NCBI GenBank assembly: GCA_029641185.1
Contig: JAPWGK010000002.1
Location: 3,162,001 to 3,226,000 of the forward strand
Length of the DNA: 64,000 bases
Source of the DNA: Pseudofabraea citricarpa
Taxonomy: Eukaryota; Ascomycota; Leotiomycetes; Helotiales; Dermateaceae
Direction of reading: 5' to 3'
Part shown: piece after piece, positions 1 through 12,250 of the stretch
How the letters are laid out: the number at the start of each line of letters is the position of its first letter
How positions within the stretch are numbered: the stretch's first letter is position 1
Notes under the pieces: model-generated
The model's input: the letters and a program-made list of their open reading frames with translations, nothing else
Told to the model about the DNA's origin: nothing
The model's database searches: none
Made by a program: the position numbers and the translations under genes

Positions 1-238
1 TCCCCTTCGAAGCTCGACTTGACGTGCGACAGCATACTCGACAACCAGCCGACTCCGCGCAGTGCACCGGCCACCACATGGGACGAGATTTGCCAATTCT
101 TTTATCACTATCAGTTCGCCAATCACTTGCACGGTGTAGCAGGCTCAGCCTGTTGACCAGGCCCCGCGACAACGGCGCTCACAGAATCCCACCAAATCAC
201 TGAGAGAGTGAGTCGCCGTCAGTTAAGAACTGGTGGCA
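1..238 (+). promoter_or_regulatory. 5' flank and leader of the bHLH regulator gene
   Basis: No coding sequence is visible. The stretch lies directly upstream of the first start codon and probably holds its leader and core promoter. I see no clear TATA box. The window may cut off the distal promoter. Confidence 0.4.
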
Positions 239-2254
239 ATGATGGACTCTTCAGCGGTTTGGAATGGCCAAGACCCAACGTTATCGATGCCTTCCCAGGA
301 CGATTTTCAGCAGTTCCTCGATATTGGGAACCTGAACTTTGACTTTCAGGACTTCCATGGACAGCAGGAACAACAGATGATGCACCAGAATGGCGGAGGG
401 GTGATGGACATGAGAATGGACAATGGTCGGGGGGGTATGGCTCAACAAGATACAATAATGCAAGAGCATATCCCAGCGATGACCTCGGCCTCGACACACC
501 CCTCAATTCCAAGCACACCCATCGCTCATACGAATCCTATGGGCGACAGCATTGGTGATTTGGACGCGCAGATACAATTTCTACAACAGCAAAAGCACCA
601 ACAGCAACAGCGACAGCTTCAAGAGCAACAGCGCAATTACTATGCGCACAACAGGACAATCCCACCGACACCAAACAGTGTTGAAATGCACAGTGGCGGT
701 TCCAATTTCTACTCGCAATCCGACGCGCAGCAGCAGGCTATGTTTGAGAGGTACCAGATGCAAATAAAAGAGCAGGAGGTTAGAAATAGCTTGATTCGGG
801 ATTTGGACTTGACTGACCTCATATAGCAAATGGCCTTCACACCACTCGTGTCACCTGCAGTTACGCCGTTAGAAGCACATTTCAATATTCCAGAGTACAC
901 TGTTCCCGGTGCATACTTTAGTCCACTGAGTTCTCCAGCTCTGCATGCTCAGAATGAGCACTCGTCTGTATATGATCACATGCAGACAGGCTCTACAAAT
1001 TCTCCCATCGACATGACTCTCGACACCCAATCTGCGCCAGGGAGCTCTAGTATTTTGGCAAAGAAATCAAGAGGAAAGGCCCCCCCAAAACCTAGAACTA
1101 CACGCCCTAGTGTAAGACAATCTCCCATTGTCAAGCCACGAAGACGAAAAGCTGGATCTACCACAGCGCTATCCTCTCAATCTCTAGGGGATATTATAGA
1201 ACCACCAAACACTCACCTCACAGCTGGTAACCCAGCAACCTCGTCAGCAACAAGCACCGAAACCTCTGAAAATGGCTCCATCTCACCGGAGCACCTCTCT
1301 GATATGGCGCCGCCGCCAGTTCCTAGGTCAGGCAGCATAGGTCAATCGCCACATCTTACAGCTCAAAATCAGACTACTGCACTTCAACGCAATTCTTTAG
1401 CATCGCCAGCGACTCCTGCCTCTTTAATGAGGATCACCAAATCACCTAATACAAGTAATTCAAATCCGAATGCAGATATCGATCTCGATGACCAAGCCAT
1501 GGAGGGGTTTGCCTTGCCCGAAGCTGCAACCTTTCCAAGGCCAGAACTCTCACGCCTTGATACACAATCTGATGGGCAAACCACTCCAACCTTAGCCTCC
1601 TCTTCTAGTCAAACCCCAGGACTTCAACCATTACCTTCCCCGGCTTTTGCGCGCCCTCGGATTGCTGCATCTGCCAGTCAGAGTCCGCAAATTGAGGCTA
1701 TGAATGGTGGGACTACACGGAAGACACCGCTACTTTCAGCTCGTGGAGCGAAAAAGCGAGGTTCTGTGAGCTCTGTGCATGCTTCGCCAGCTCTACGTCC
1801 TCGTGTCTCGCCTAGCATAAAGCCTCTCTTACCAGGAGGTGGATCGGTGTCCACTGACACAGCTTCGCTTCTTTTGGCGTCGAAATCAAACTACCAAAAC
1901 ATTTTAGAGGGAACACATCTACCTGGTGTCTCTTATCCATCGGAATTATCTACCAACCTAACGTCAAAACGGACATCTCATAAAATTGCAGAGCAGGGAA
2001 GACGAAATCGCATCAATTCTGCCTTGCAAGAGATCGCCACATTGTTACCGAGAGGGACAGGTAAGGATAGTGGTTGTGAGAAGAGTGGGGATGGAGGAGA
2101 TACTGCTGATAGCAAAGGAGGTGGGCAGAGTGCCAGCAGTAAGGCTAGTACGGTTGAGCAGGCGATCGAGTATATCAAGCAGCTACAGACCGAAGTGGCG
2201 GCCGCGAACAAGAGGGCAGAGGAGGCGGAGAAGAAGCTCGAAACAAAAGCCTGA
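239..2254 (+). CDS. nuc-1: NUC-1/Pho4-type bHLH transcription factor
   Basis: Predicted nuclear basic helix-loop-helix activator of the NUC-1/Pho4 family, which in other fungi turns on phosphate-acquisition genes at low phosphate. Two exons, 239-778 and 827-2254, give 655 residues. The 48-nt intron (779-826, GTTAGA..ATATAG, branch CTGAC) is a multiple of three and ends in an in-frame TAG, so the gene looks like two ORFs. Translation can start at either of two adjacent ATGs (239 or 242). The N-terminus is acidic and then Gln-rich (about residues 120-145). Across the junction lies the fungal NUC-1 signature AFTPLVSPAVTPL. The middle is Ser/Pro-rich and disordered. The basic region and helix 1 start near residue 559 (KRTSHKIAEQGRRNRIN). 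A long Gly/Ser/Lys loop separates helix 2, which runs into a short coiled coil at the C-terminus. The family call is strong; the phosphate role is inferred from homology. Confidence 0.9.
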
Positions 2255-3195
2255 ACGAAATGTATTCTGGGTGGGTAAATCATCTTTGGCGTTTTATATT
2301 TCCTCGCCTGGTTTGGGAAGGGCTTTACCCTGCGGTTTGCCGGTGTTTAGGAGGTGGCGAAATGATACCTATTGACACATCGATGCATAATGAGCTACTG
2401 CATGGGATGTTCACTTTTAATCTACGTAGATAGAAGTCACAAATAAAACTATTATTGATGTAGTTTCAAGGCTCAAGAAACCATTAGTTGAGATGTGTAT
2501 AGGTGAGCTGATTTGATCCCGAAATTAATACTTTTATGTTGTATTTAGTAGGCCTGCACTTGAATAACAGCTGGGAGAAATCGAAGAGCTTTAACATCTT
2601 AGCATCCATGTGAGCATGCGAATAAGAGAAACTCTTGATGATATATTGTATCGGTTTCAAGGGTGGTTCCTTGACTATCTTTACTGTCAGATATTCGAAG
2701 AGAAAAGCCATCTGGGGTGTGGTCTTGTCAGGATTCATGGGCCAGCAATATTTATACCAGGGATCAATAACTATCCCTCCTCTTCATTAGTTCAGCAACC
2801 ATTTCCCTCTGCCTTGATCTTCCCTGGTCTTTTGTTTCTAAAAAGTGGGCTATCTGTCCTGCTTAAGCGAGCAACAACCATTTGTTGGTATATATGCATT
2901 CTATGGATCAAAACTGTCCATGCCGCACATGAAGACTGGGGGGAAGGGGGGGTGAAAGTCGCATCCCTGTGTCGTATACTATAGATCCGCTTTGGTCTGG
3001 TGAGGAAGAAACATCCGCGTTTATATGTAAATTCACAAGTTCGCTTAATAAGAAAGAATTTGGGATGAGGGGAAAGGATATTGGACTTATATACTGTCTC
3101 TACACAAAGATTGGGATGATAAGCAGGAAAGGTCAGTATTCCATCTAGGTTTACATCTCACTTGTAATAGCAAACAAGTAAAGTATGATAACAAT

Positions 3196-4320
3196 TTTAC
3201 TTCGTTGTATAACGGACCTCCGGGTACATAAGTGCGTATGTAGTAAAGAGGAAATTGGGACCCATCCAGCAGTACTTGTATATTTCCTTGTATGACGGGC
3301 TTTGGCTTGCTTATGTAATTTAGTACTAAGGAAGAAGGTTATGCCTAAATAGCTCTATATCCCTCTATCTGGTGGAAAGGAACAAAGTTATGTCTATTCA
3401 CCTCTATCATTGCATGGCAGACCTGATTCATATTTTGAACCGCTGATACAGGCAAAGACAGGAGGAAAATGACATAATCAGTCCTAAATTTCATTGCATG
3501 ACAGACGATGAAAAATCATGTTTAGCTGTAAAATCCGTTGCATAAAGGACTTCAGAAAGTCAGCTCGCTCCACGCGGCCAAAATAGGAAGGATATATGGA
3601 AATAAGTCATACCTAGTTCTGACTTTCGTTACACAACGGACTTTTTATGCTCATATAAGAAAGCATAGAAGAAATTTATAACTTTTATTGCATAACAGAT
3701 ATCCTTAGCTTATACAATGATGGTCCTAGGTGAATGGAAAAAAGAAACACCCGTTTCCTAAATTTCGTTGCATGACAGACTTCAGACTTCACGCCCGGCT
3801 ACGGTGGTTGAGAGTCAAATGAAATATCCTATGCCTACCTCTCGCTCTGCCAACAGGAGAATTGATCATCCTCTTAAATCTCTCTGTATCACTTACCTTG
3901 CCTCAGTCCAGGTGGTTTTTTCTTCAGTAGCCAAGGACCAGATGAGTGTACCATATCTAACCTTTGTCATACAATAGCCCTTATTTTGATCTTGTTCAAT
4001 AGTATTAAGAGAAGAGATGGCATGTCTGCTATGCTAGTGTATTTCGTTGTATATCAGAGTTTAACACCCGAGCCTTACATAGCCAGGTTGAAGATATAAA
4101 GCACGGGTGCTGTGCTATAGTCACATTTCTTTGCATGACGCATTTGAACCTCAAGTTCTGTTCACAGTGATCCGAGGCAGGAAAGCACCTGTATGTACCA
4201 TGCATGGCTGCATTTAGTTGCATGTCGGATTTCGAGTTAAGCTGGGGTCCATCCAAGCGTTTAAAAAATACCATGGGAAAAAAACGTGTTCTGTGCCATT
4301 GCTTTTTGTTGCATGAGGTG
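3196..4320. repeat. Decayed ~80-bp satellite array
   Basis: A core close to TTCGTTGCATGACAGACTTC recurs at about 3201, 3281, 3407, 3487, 3531, 3621, 3681, 3758, 4040, 4123, 4210 and 4302, with a weaker copy near 3963. Most spacings are 77-92 bp. Sequence between cores is also loosely shared: purine-rich GGAAA/AAGAAA blocks sit upstream of many cores. Copies differ by several bases each, as expected of an old tandem array. No coding potential is visible. I do not recognise a known element. Confidence 0.7.
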
Positions 4321-6775
4321 AAATGGCTGCAGGAGGAAAGTGAGAGAAGGCGCGTGTGTTGTATGATTACTTAGATTACTTACACGAGGAACCTGAGAGC
4401 TCAAGTCCTCCCGCACAGCAGAAAGATGATGATGAAGCACGGGCTATATTTGTGTTATTTTACCGCTTTAATATGGCTTATCCAGATCCAGACGTATGAT
4501 TCTATCCGCGTACAGGATTTGAGAACCACGGTATGAGAAACGACATCAGTTTCTAATGACTTCAAATTAACTGGTCATCAATCCGCCCTCTGCATGACAT
4601 ATGCCTACCTAGGCCCCTAGCTGAAGGGCACCACAGACTATTTGAATTTGTTGAGTAGCATTGGAATTTCAGAGCCACACATTTATCGTCGAAGCGAATG
4701 GCACGAAACATGGATTGCGTTGTTTACATGAGAACTGTCTTGAACATGTACAAGACAAATTGAAGGCAGGATAGGATTGAACGAGTTGACACGAAAGTCC
4801 TGCTGTCTCGCTTGGGCAATCCTTAGCATTTCACTGAACGCTGAACCTCAACCATCCTTCTTGACATCCAACGAGATTGCCTCAATTCAAGATTTGAAAT
4901 ACGTAAATTATTGGAATCTATCGGTAGTTTTGAGCTATGCTAAACTAGGGTATCACCACAATAACAAGCACTTAGATTTGTTGCGGATTGTCTTTCAAAT
5001 CTCCCTACCTTTTTCTACCTTTTTCTTCCTATGCCTCGGTGCAAATTCGGAGAGGCCGAGTTGGTTGGAGGAGCAACTTGTGAGCACAAGTGTTGTGGAG
5101 AAATCTACTAGACTGGTGAGCAGCAAGGAAGGAAGTCAACTTCTTTCCGGATCGGATAATAAGCCCCTGTGCAAGTTGTCCATCTCCAGCTCATCGTTGA
5201 ATTGCCGCGGACAAGATGTCAAGTGAGGCGAGGAAAGTCTAGTCTATCTCCTTACAGATCCTGATACAACGTAAGATGCAATGGGAGCATGGAAATGGTG
5301 TGCTGCCTCACCCCAGAGGGGATACTTGCAAGATCCCGTGTCGGTTCCCGGCTGAGTAGTGTTTGCCGAAGTCCATATCCACGAACCTTCTGTGTGCTAT
5401 GAGGATGATGTGCTGCTGGGTTCGAACCCTGTACAGCCCGTCTCCCTTGAGGGGTTGCGGCTCAGAGAAAATGGCGAGGAGCGCCTAGGACAAGGCTTAC
5501 TCAGAAACGGGAGAAGTTTCTTCAGTAGCAAGTGCAGTCTCGAGCAGTATCGTGACAACTCACACCTGGTCAAAGCTCGAACCCGATGAGTAGGTCCACG
5601 GAACCAAGGGCGCCTTTGTGAAAAAAGGCCAGGGAGGGTTATGAAAGCAGGGTGGTAATTATGACAAGGCGATGCGGGGTTGGTGAGATGCATCGAGAAG
5701 AAGAAGGCCATTTGATTTGCATTGTTTGCTTTTGGCGGCTGCATCTGGAAGTTCGGGCAGTTGGTGGACGTCTCGAGCGATCAGAGGGGTCGATGGGCCC
5801 TGCCCTGGAAGTATGTCCTGCAGAAGATTGCCGTACGATAGATGTGCGGCAAGGGTAGTTCTACTGTAGGTGGAGACTGCAATGGCAGGCTGGTCGGCTA
5901 AGAGACCGAGAACAGCGTGTTGACAGCACAATCGCCTTTGTGCGAAGACCGAAGAGACAAACGCCCTCGCCAGCAAACCATCCACCTTGCATAACTCCCG
6001 TGCGTGCGTCCAATTTTTGATTGTTGCGAGTCGTGGGAGTCGTGGGAGTCGTGGGAGTTGTTGGTGTCGGTGGAATCGTCGTCTCGTCATCTTCTGGTCA
6101 TTGGGGCAGCAGCCGAAAGTGCCTACATATCCAATATAACTTGGACGCGTTGATTGGCCAATTCCACGCTGTCACGACACGAACTCATCGCGTCACGACG
6201 CGTCGTCTGGTGCACATCTCGACGTTTTCTCTCGTGCTACGACTAATGCAACGGCATTAAGATTGCATAGCCATCCTCCCTCCCCCCTCCTCCCACCTGC
6301 CACCTGCTCTCGCACTCCCACTGTTCCACCTGCTCGCCGGAACAATATCCCTCAGTCGCCTTGTGCGCTGTCTGGCGCCGATTCTCCTCCCCTCCTCGGG
6401 GACCCTGATCAATGACTCGCAGGCAGGGCGGGCAGCCACACACCTGTGCTCCTCTGCCACCCCTCCTTGCTCATGGCAGACGTCGACTATTGCGTTTCAA
6501 GAGTGTCTCTTCGGAGAGATCTGGCAATGGGGGAGATTAAACCTGTGTCATCGATGATGGAGATTCGAGGGGTACTGTGCAGCGAGCATCAGTCAATCAG
6601 GAAAGCCAAATCGAAGAGAGGGGAGGGGAGGTGATCTACCAAGGCTTGTGGTGACTCTCTCCAAGAGGCTGTGGGCGGTGTGGATGTCGAAAGTTTATCA
6701 GACATGATCAAGCGTGACAATGGGAAGGATCCAAAGCAGCTAGAACTTAGTATAGAGAAGTCCCGTCCCGTCCGT

Positions 6776-6804
6776 CATCCATCCATCCATCCATCCATCC
6801 ATCA
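6776..6804. repeat. CATC tetranucleotide microsatellite
   Basis: About seven uninterrupted CATC units are present. It lies upstream of the Myb-like gene; no function is implied. Confidence 0.85.
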
Positions 6805-7376
6805 GACGAGGCGTAGAGCGGTAAAACGTGGGACGGAAGGGCGAGTGTTGGAAGACGGCCTCCTTCACCGCTCCAAAGGTGTCGTTGAGTTGGGGATTCG
6901 TAAGATGCTAGGAAGCTTTCCGAGTTCATGCTATCAAAGGTAAAGGCAAGGAATAGAAGAGGAACCTGGGAAAACCACCCCACCAAAACGACTCCCGCTA
7001 CCGCAGAAGGGGCCATCACGTGCGGCCCCTGTATCACACCCGCTTGACATTAATGGGCTGCATAATAAGGTCCACGGGCCGCTCTTCTTCCCTCCTTCTC
7101 CCATCTCTCGCAAACAAAACAACCCACGCCAGACACCCGCTTCAACCACACAATCAACCACTACCCCAGCCATCGACGTCGCAACCCTCTGAAATCTATA
7201 CGTAACGATAGAGATCGGAGCCAGCTTTCTTCTCATACCACTGCGCCCTATCCTGCATTCGAATCGCAGCCTTCCAAAGCTCCCGGCGCAAGAAAACCCT
7301 CTCGTCGCATCACGTCGTGAGCGCAACCGCCAACAATCTTCAACAACAACCACAACAACACACATACACACACACG

Positions 7377-8123
7377 ATGCTTCTTCCTTCCGCATTGACA
7401 TGCGAGACATCGCAGCAGACACCACTCACACGATACCAATCTTCGCACTTTGCCTCGCCGCCGCTCTCACCACAAACCTCCTCCCACTCCGCCATTAACG
7501 GCCTCTATTCGACGTGTCGCGCGCTCCAATCTATGCTCTCACCACAGCCAACACAGCCAACACAACTTCCCTCCCCACCTACACAACATTCCGAGATCGG
7601 CTCTCCGTTCAAGCTGCGCCTACGCGCACGCAAGAACGTTGAGTGTGACGCGCTCCCTCGAAAGCGCATCACGAAGCGCAGCGCGCCTCCCCCGAGAGGA
7701 ATCAACAAGCGCAGGCGGAGCGTAGACGAGGTTGATAGCGAAGAAGAAGAGGTCCCAAATCCAGAGCCTCTTCTTCCTAGCACGCCGAAGCGGCTTCGTC
7801 TCGCTCCTCCTGTTCTTCCTCTCGGGCTCGAGCGCTCAGATTTCCACACTTTGGGTCTTGATGCTGAGAAGGATGAGGTACTAGAGAGCATCGAAGATGA
7901 CGGGGAAGGAGAAAACATGTGGTCGACAGAGGAAGACCGCATGCTTGTCGAGTTGGTTCTAGAGAAGCTCAAGCTCTCCAAGAGCGAATGGCAGGATTGC
8001 GCGCGTAGCCTAGGGAAAGATCGTGGCAGCGTAGGCAAGAGATGGAAGAGCTTGATGGGTAGTGGAGAAATAGGACTGAAGAACCGACAGAGGAGGACAA
8101 AGCTTCATGGTAGTTGGAGATAA
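7377..8123 (+). CDS. Small Myb/SANT-like domain protein
   Basis: Single-exon protein of 248 residues. The first ATG of the frame (7377) follows a CA-rich leader. The N-terminal 75 residues are Ser/Pro/Gln-rich. The middle carries basic patches (KRITKRS, NKRRRS) that look like nuclear localisation signals, followed by a Glu stretch. The last 68 residues (from about 181) match a single Myb/SANT repeat: W, then TEEDRMLVELV, then SEWQDCARSLGKDRGSVGKRW, giving the spaced tryptophans of a three-helix fold. A basic tail follows. Such fungal proteins are presumed DNA- or chromatin-binding, but I cannot assign a target or pathway. The gene stands alone, with long flanks on both sides. Confidence 0.75.
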   Translation: MLLPSALTCETSQQTPLTRYQSSHFASPPLSPQTSSHSAINGLYSTCRALQSMLSPQPTQPTQLPSPPTQHSEIGSPFKLRLRARKNVECDALPRKRITKRSAPPPRGINKRRRSVDEVDSEEEEVPNPEPLLPSTPKRLRLAPPVLPLGLERSDFHTLGLDAEKDEVLESIEDDGEGENMWSTEEDRMLVELVLEKLKLSKSEWQDCARSLGKDRGSVGKRWKSLMGSGEIGLKNRQRRTKLHGSWR

Positions 8124-10265
8124 ATTATTAATGTGCTATTCAAACGGCGTTCTTATTAGGGGTGGGCGGATTCGGGTTGGGCGGCTTCTTTACTTCTTTA
8201 TTTGATACCAGACTTCTTGTGCGAGAGCTCAAGATGTGCTATTTCTGCCATTTTATGGTGTACTTCTTCTCTTCTAGGTAGATGACTCGATGGAGAGAAC
8301 ATCTATGGCTTTAAGGGCTAAAACAAATTCAAACTCAACATTCAAACCACTTGAATTCAAAGTCCGAACGGCTTCTCTTGGTTCTTAAATTGTTGTGCTA
8401 TATCCCTCACCCAAACCCATTCGAGCCTTCTTGTCCAGTACACTCTACTCAGCAGAAGCACTCACCAGAAGCAGAGAATTACATCGCATTTTGTTTATTT
8501 TCTTAAATCCCACCTCTATAATATTTACTAGTCTTATCGCACAGCTAACAACCCTACTCCCGGCAGTAAGTGACTAGTCCCATCATGGGAATCAATCCCT
8601 TTCTTCAATCCGCAAGCAGCGAACTCGTCATTGGCCGGTATATTCGTGGAGAAAGGAAAAGAAATACATCTATTCTATCCACACCACATACTACACTTTC
8701 TTCCATCTTCTTGCCGGTCAAGATATAGTTCGACCACGTTCTTAATACCGCTTCCTAGGCTGTTTGTCTCTTGGAATGCTTTATTTCCATACTGGGATAT
8801 CCCCATGTCCAGAATTTTGTGCATTTATGCATGGAGGGCATGGTGGTTCTGGCTGAGTTGTTTGGAAAGGGAAGAAGTCAATATTAGCTGTCGTGTTTTT
8901 GGTCGGGTCCGGAAGTGTAATGCTTGGGTTGGTTACTTGCTACCTTGCATGCGGTAATCAGTTGTCCATCAGCTTCGATTCGCCTCCTGCGCGGCTTTTT
9001 TGCTGCTTACCAGAAAAAAAAGCAAAGATGGAGATATATAAGTACTGATTGATATAGAAGATACTCTGCAAGTTGTGTGGTGAATAACAGTACTTGTTGC
9101 TTTCTTGTTGCTAGCAAGAATAGTATGTAATGTTGTTTGTGAACATGTTCATGCTTCGCCTACCAGCTCGACAGTACTTACTCTGTATACCACCAGTACC
9201 ACTCGGCTCGGGATGTGAGCAGCTGCACAGTAACAGCGAAGTATTCAAGCTCTATTGATATATTGGTAATGGGGAAACCGCATGCAGTGCTGAAGCAATT
9301 ATCTTATGTCTAAAATCACAAGCGGGATAAGAAGGTGTCGCTTGGGATTCTCCGTACTTGAGCCCTTTCGTAATAGTGAATCTTGATTTCGAAGAACCTC
9401 ACTCCCCCAAATCCACAAACCACCGAATTTTTGTGTTGAAGAGACGCCGAGATAAAATTCAGCTTGAGATAAGAATGAGGTCAGAGTCTGACGTTCAAGC
9501 ATATCATCCACCTGATATGAATTCACGTGGGGTCTTGGTATTGCTCGGGGCGACGGGAAGACAATAGCGGCACAACATAATTTTCCTGCGTGCCACATGT
9601 GTCATGGCGTATACACGACATGAAGATCAAAATCTATGTCTTTCCAATAGAAATTCATGTTACTTCTAGCCCCCGAGGATTCGATAAGCATCGTTCCGCT
9701 ATCGGGAGTGTGCAGTTTGCAGGTGGGAGAAAGCATCGAAAAGTAAACGGCTGCAGTAAGCTTTCAGCACATGCTATTTGTAGCACCTCGGAGTCTGCAA
9801 GTTACTCCTTTCGTTCTTCAATCAGTGTTTCAGAAGTGCTCACCTAATGTTTTAGAGCCAAGTCTCTTCGCCGTGGTAGCCTCTGACAAAGATTTAAGCG
9901 GGCTGATGACATGTCCAATAGCGGGAACTCGGGATCAATTAGGTCGTTGGGTATAGGAATTAGCTCGGCCAATAACAAGACATGGCGACGTTCGAAAAGA
10001 AGATGCGGATTGTGGTTCCTGCATTCAAGCCGGGACTAAGGCTTTAGGGACCTGTTGCAACTTCTGGGTCACGGCGAACTTAAGTAATCTCTACAGCAGC
10101 TTCTGGGAAGGCGAGTCATGGCGGTTAGTGCTTAAGCTTGCACATCCCCCATGCTGTATTGCTTATTCCTCTCTTCTCATTTCCTGAATTCCATGTTCAA
10201 GTTTCAGGCTCTCGCCTTGATCTGCCTCTCACAGGCTGGATTGTCCGGTCATTGTTAGTACAAGA
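8124..10265. other. 2.1 kb without a supported gene
   Basis: No open frame here has a recognisable domain or plausible exon structure on either strand. The right end is presumably the promoter and leader of the PTH11-like gene. No repeats stand out. Confidence 0.5.
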
Positions 10266-11770
10266 ATGAGCGACGACCGTGGCCGTACACTTGGTAAGTC
10301 TTCTTCGTTATCTACCTGGGAATGGTCATTATATGAGTATATCTCTTGTACGTCTCCGAATGGTTCCTTCATATGATCCGTTCGATCTTATATTACCGTA
10401 GACTCGCTGTCTTTTTTCACAAAAGAAAGCCATAAAAGAAAAGGAAGAAAATCTTGAAATGTTAAAAAGCTAACCATATCAAAGCGGCAGTACTTAGCCT
10501 TTTTCTCGGTTTAACCTGGCTCTTCGTCTCCCTTCGTGTATACGTAAAGTTGTTTTTGACCAAGAGCTGGGGAAAAGATGATTACTTCTTGATCATTTCG
10601 CTAGTATGTTTGGAGCCTCTACTCTCTATCCACCAAATATTCTGATATAAATCCAGGTATTCTTTACAACTTATGCTACATGCTCTCTTACTGGGGTGAA
10701 GTATGGGACTGGAAAACACCTCCCAGATATCCCCGAGGCAGACATTCCCAGAGCTCTCTATTACTGGTTTCTCTGCGAGATATTCTACACTGTCACTACC
10801 GTATTCCTTCGTAATAGCATTGCTATCTTTCTGTTACGGATATGTATGAAATCGATCCATCGCTACATCATCTATGGAACCATGTCGACTATCATCCTGT
10901 TCTCTATTGGTTACTTCTTTCTCGTAATCTTCCAATGCTCACCAGTCTCATTCTTTTGGAATCAATACCGAGACATGAGCGGCTCTTGTATTAATCCCGC
11001 AGTAGTTCCCGATACAAGTGTTGCCCACTCGGCACTTTCAGCAGCTTGCGATTGGATCTTTGGTTTGCTACCCATAGCTCTCATCTGGCACCTACATATA
11101 AATGTACGAACAAAGTTTTCGATTGCTGGTGTATTGGCATTGGGCCTTTTGTAAGCTGTAACTATCTTCTAGACTCGACTTCGGCGTACTTACTTGGATG
11201 ATAGGGCTGGAGTAGCGACACTCATCCGAATCCCATATATCAAAGTCCTAGAGATAACTGACAATTTTCTCTACGCTACAACGTGTGTTCCTCTCTTACC
11301 ATCTGTCCCAGCTGCTAATACAGAATATCAGAGACGTAGCTATCTGGTCAACAATAGAGCCAGGTCTAGGAATCATTGCCTTCTCTATCGCACCACTCCG
11401 ACCATTGTTTCGATCGTTCTACAATATAACCTCTCAACCACCCAGCCACCACCACAATAACCATACGACAACAGCTGACCAGATACCCTTCTCAGAACAA
11501 GCTCACCAGCGCCAACGACATAAACCACCCAACGAGTCGTCTAGCGATGCGGCAACGGCTACTAACAACTCGATTCGACTACGTGCTGACATTGTGGCTG
11601 GTGGTGCGGTTACCATCACAAGTACTGGCAATTCGACGGATATTGGGAGCGGGATTGAAGATGGGATTCAGGTGCAGAAGACGGTTGATGTAGAGAGCCG
11701 CCGTGGAAGTAGGAGTACAGACCACATACCTGAGAATGATCCAGAAGAAGCTCTAGGAGTAATAGGTTAA
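10266..11770 (+). CDS. PTH11-like rhodopsin-fold integral membrane protein
   Basis: Plasma-membrane seven-helix protein of the fungal rhodopsin-domain/PTH11-like family, members of which sense surfaces or host cues in some pathogens. Five exons fit in phase: 10266-10293, 10485-10603, 10657-11150, 11205-11282 and 11332-11770 (385 residues). The start is a 28-nt exon encoding MSDDRGRTL that joins in phase to the first helix. Family landmarks in order are SWGKDDYFLI after helix 1, GVKYGTGKH, the FQCSPVSFFW loop segment, AACDWIFGLLPIALIW, RTKFSIAGVLALGLL, and the DVAIWSTIEPGLGI helix near the end. The last ~130 residues are a cytoplasmic tail rich in His, Asn, Ser and Thr. No CFEM domain precedes the helices, so it is not the CFEM-containing subtype. 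The ligand is unknown. Confidence 0.85.
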
Positions 11771-12250
11771 ACCTCGTTTCACATCAGCAGAGTAGGCTTT
11801 CAAAGGATATTTATTGAGATCCAGAAGAGTTAAAATGCTGGAAACCTTTGCCCTTCATCTCGATAATGGGTATATTACAGATTTGAATAAACGGGTCTCA
11901 TTTCAACAATTACACGACACTTCACTTGACGCTTGTAGGTTAGTTGTCACTTTGCTATACAGTTATACACCGATTGACAAATGTATGTTACAAGGCAGTG
12001 ACACTATCTGCTCAGCCGTCAGCGACTTCCGTAAAGGATTGCTAATGAGTACCTTGGCACATATCGCCACTGCTCTCAAGGTTCCACTGATGTTCATTTC
12101 CCTCCCTCTCTTGCATATCACACCCATAACCACAATTCCACACTTGGGCTGAGCCAATCTCAAATATATTTAATTTATAGAAAGCTGGTAAGCCAAAGCA
12201 CTGAGCCAGTCAGTCAGTACCTTCCAAGTCAATCATGATACCGCGTCACC
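11771..12250. other. Intergenic, no gene seen
   Basis: A 3' flank and a promoter share this stretch. An open frame at 11814-12152 has no recognisable motif and is probably chance. Confidence 0.5.

Larger units (their letters stand above)
2255..7376. other. 5.1 kb without a supported gene
   Basis: This AT-rich stretch holds a decayed satellite (listed separately, about 3.2-4.3 kb), a 9-bp repeat in three copies near 6030-6056 and a CATC microsatellite at about 6776-6804. Open frames here (for example 4777-5226 and 5659-6090) have no recognisable domain, start context or splice continuity. The last few hundred bases are presumably the promoter and leader of the Myb-like gene; CA-rich sequence precedes its ATG. 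Confidence 0.6.

Noticed and set aside
4777..5226. 149-codon plus-strand open frame
   Set aside because: No domain, signal or splice context; the composition matches the surrounding non-coding DNA.
5419..5430. T-loop-like GGTTCGAACCC
   Set aside because: Flanks do not form an acceptor stem or anticodon arm; likely a chance palindrome.
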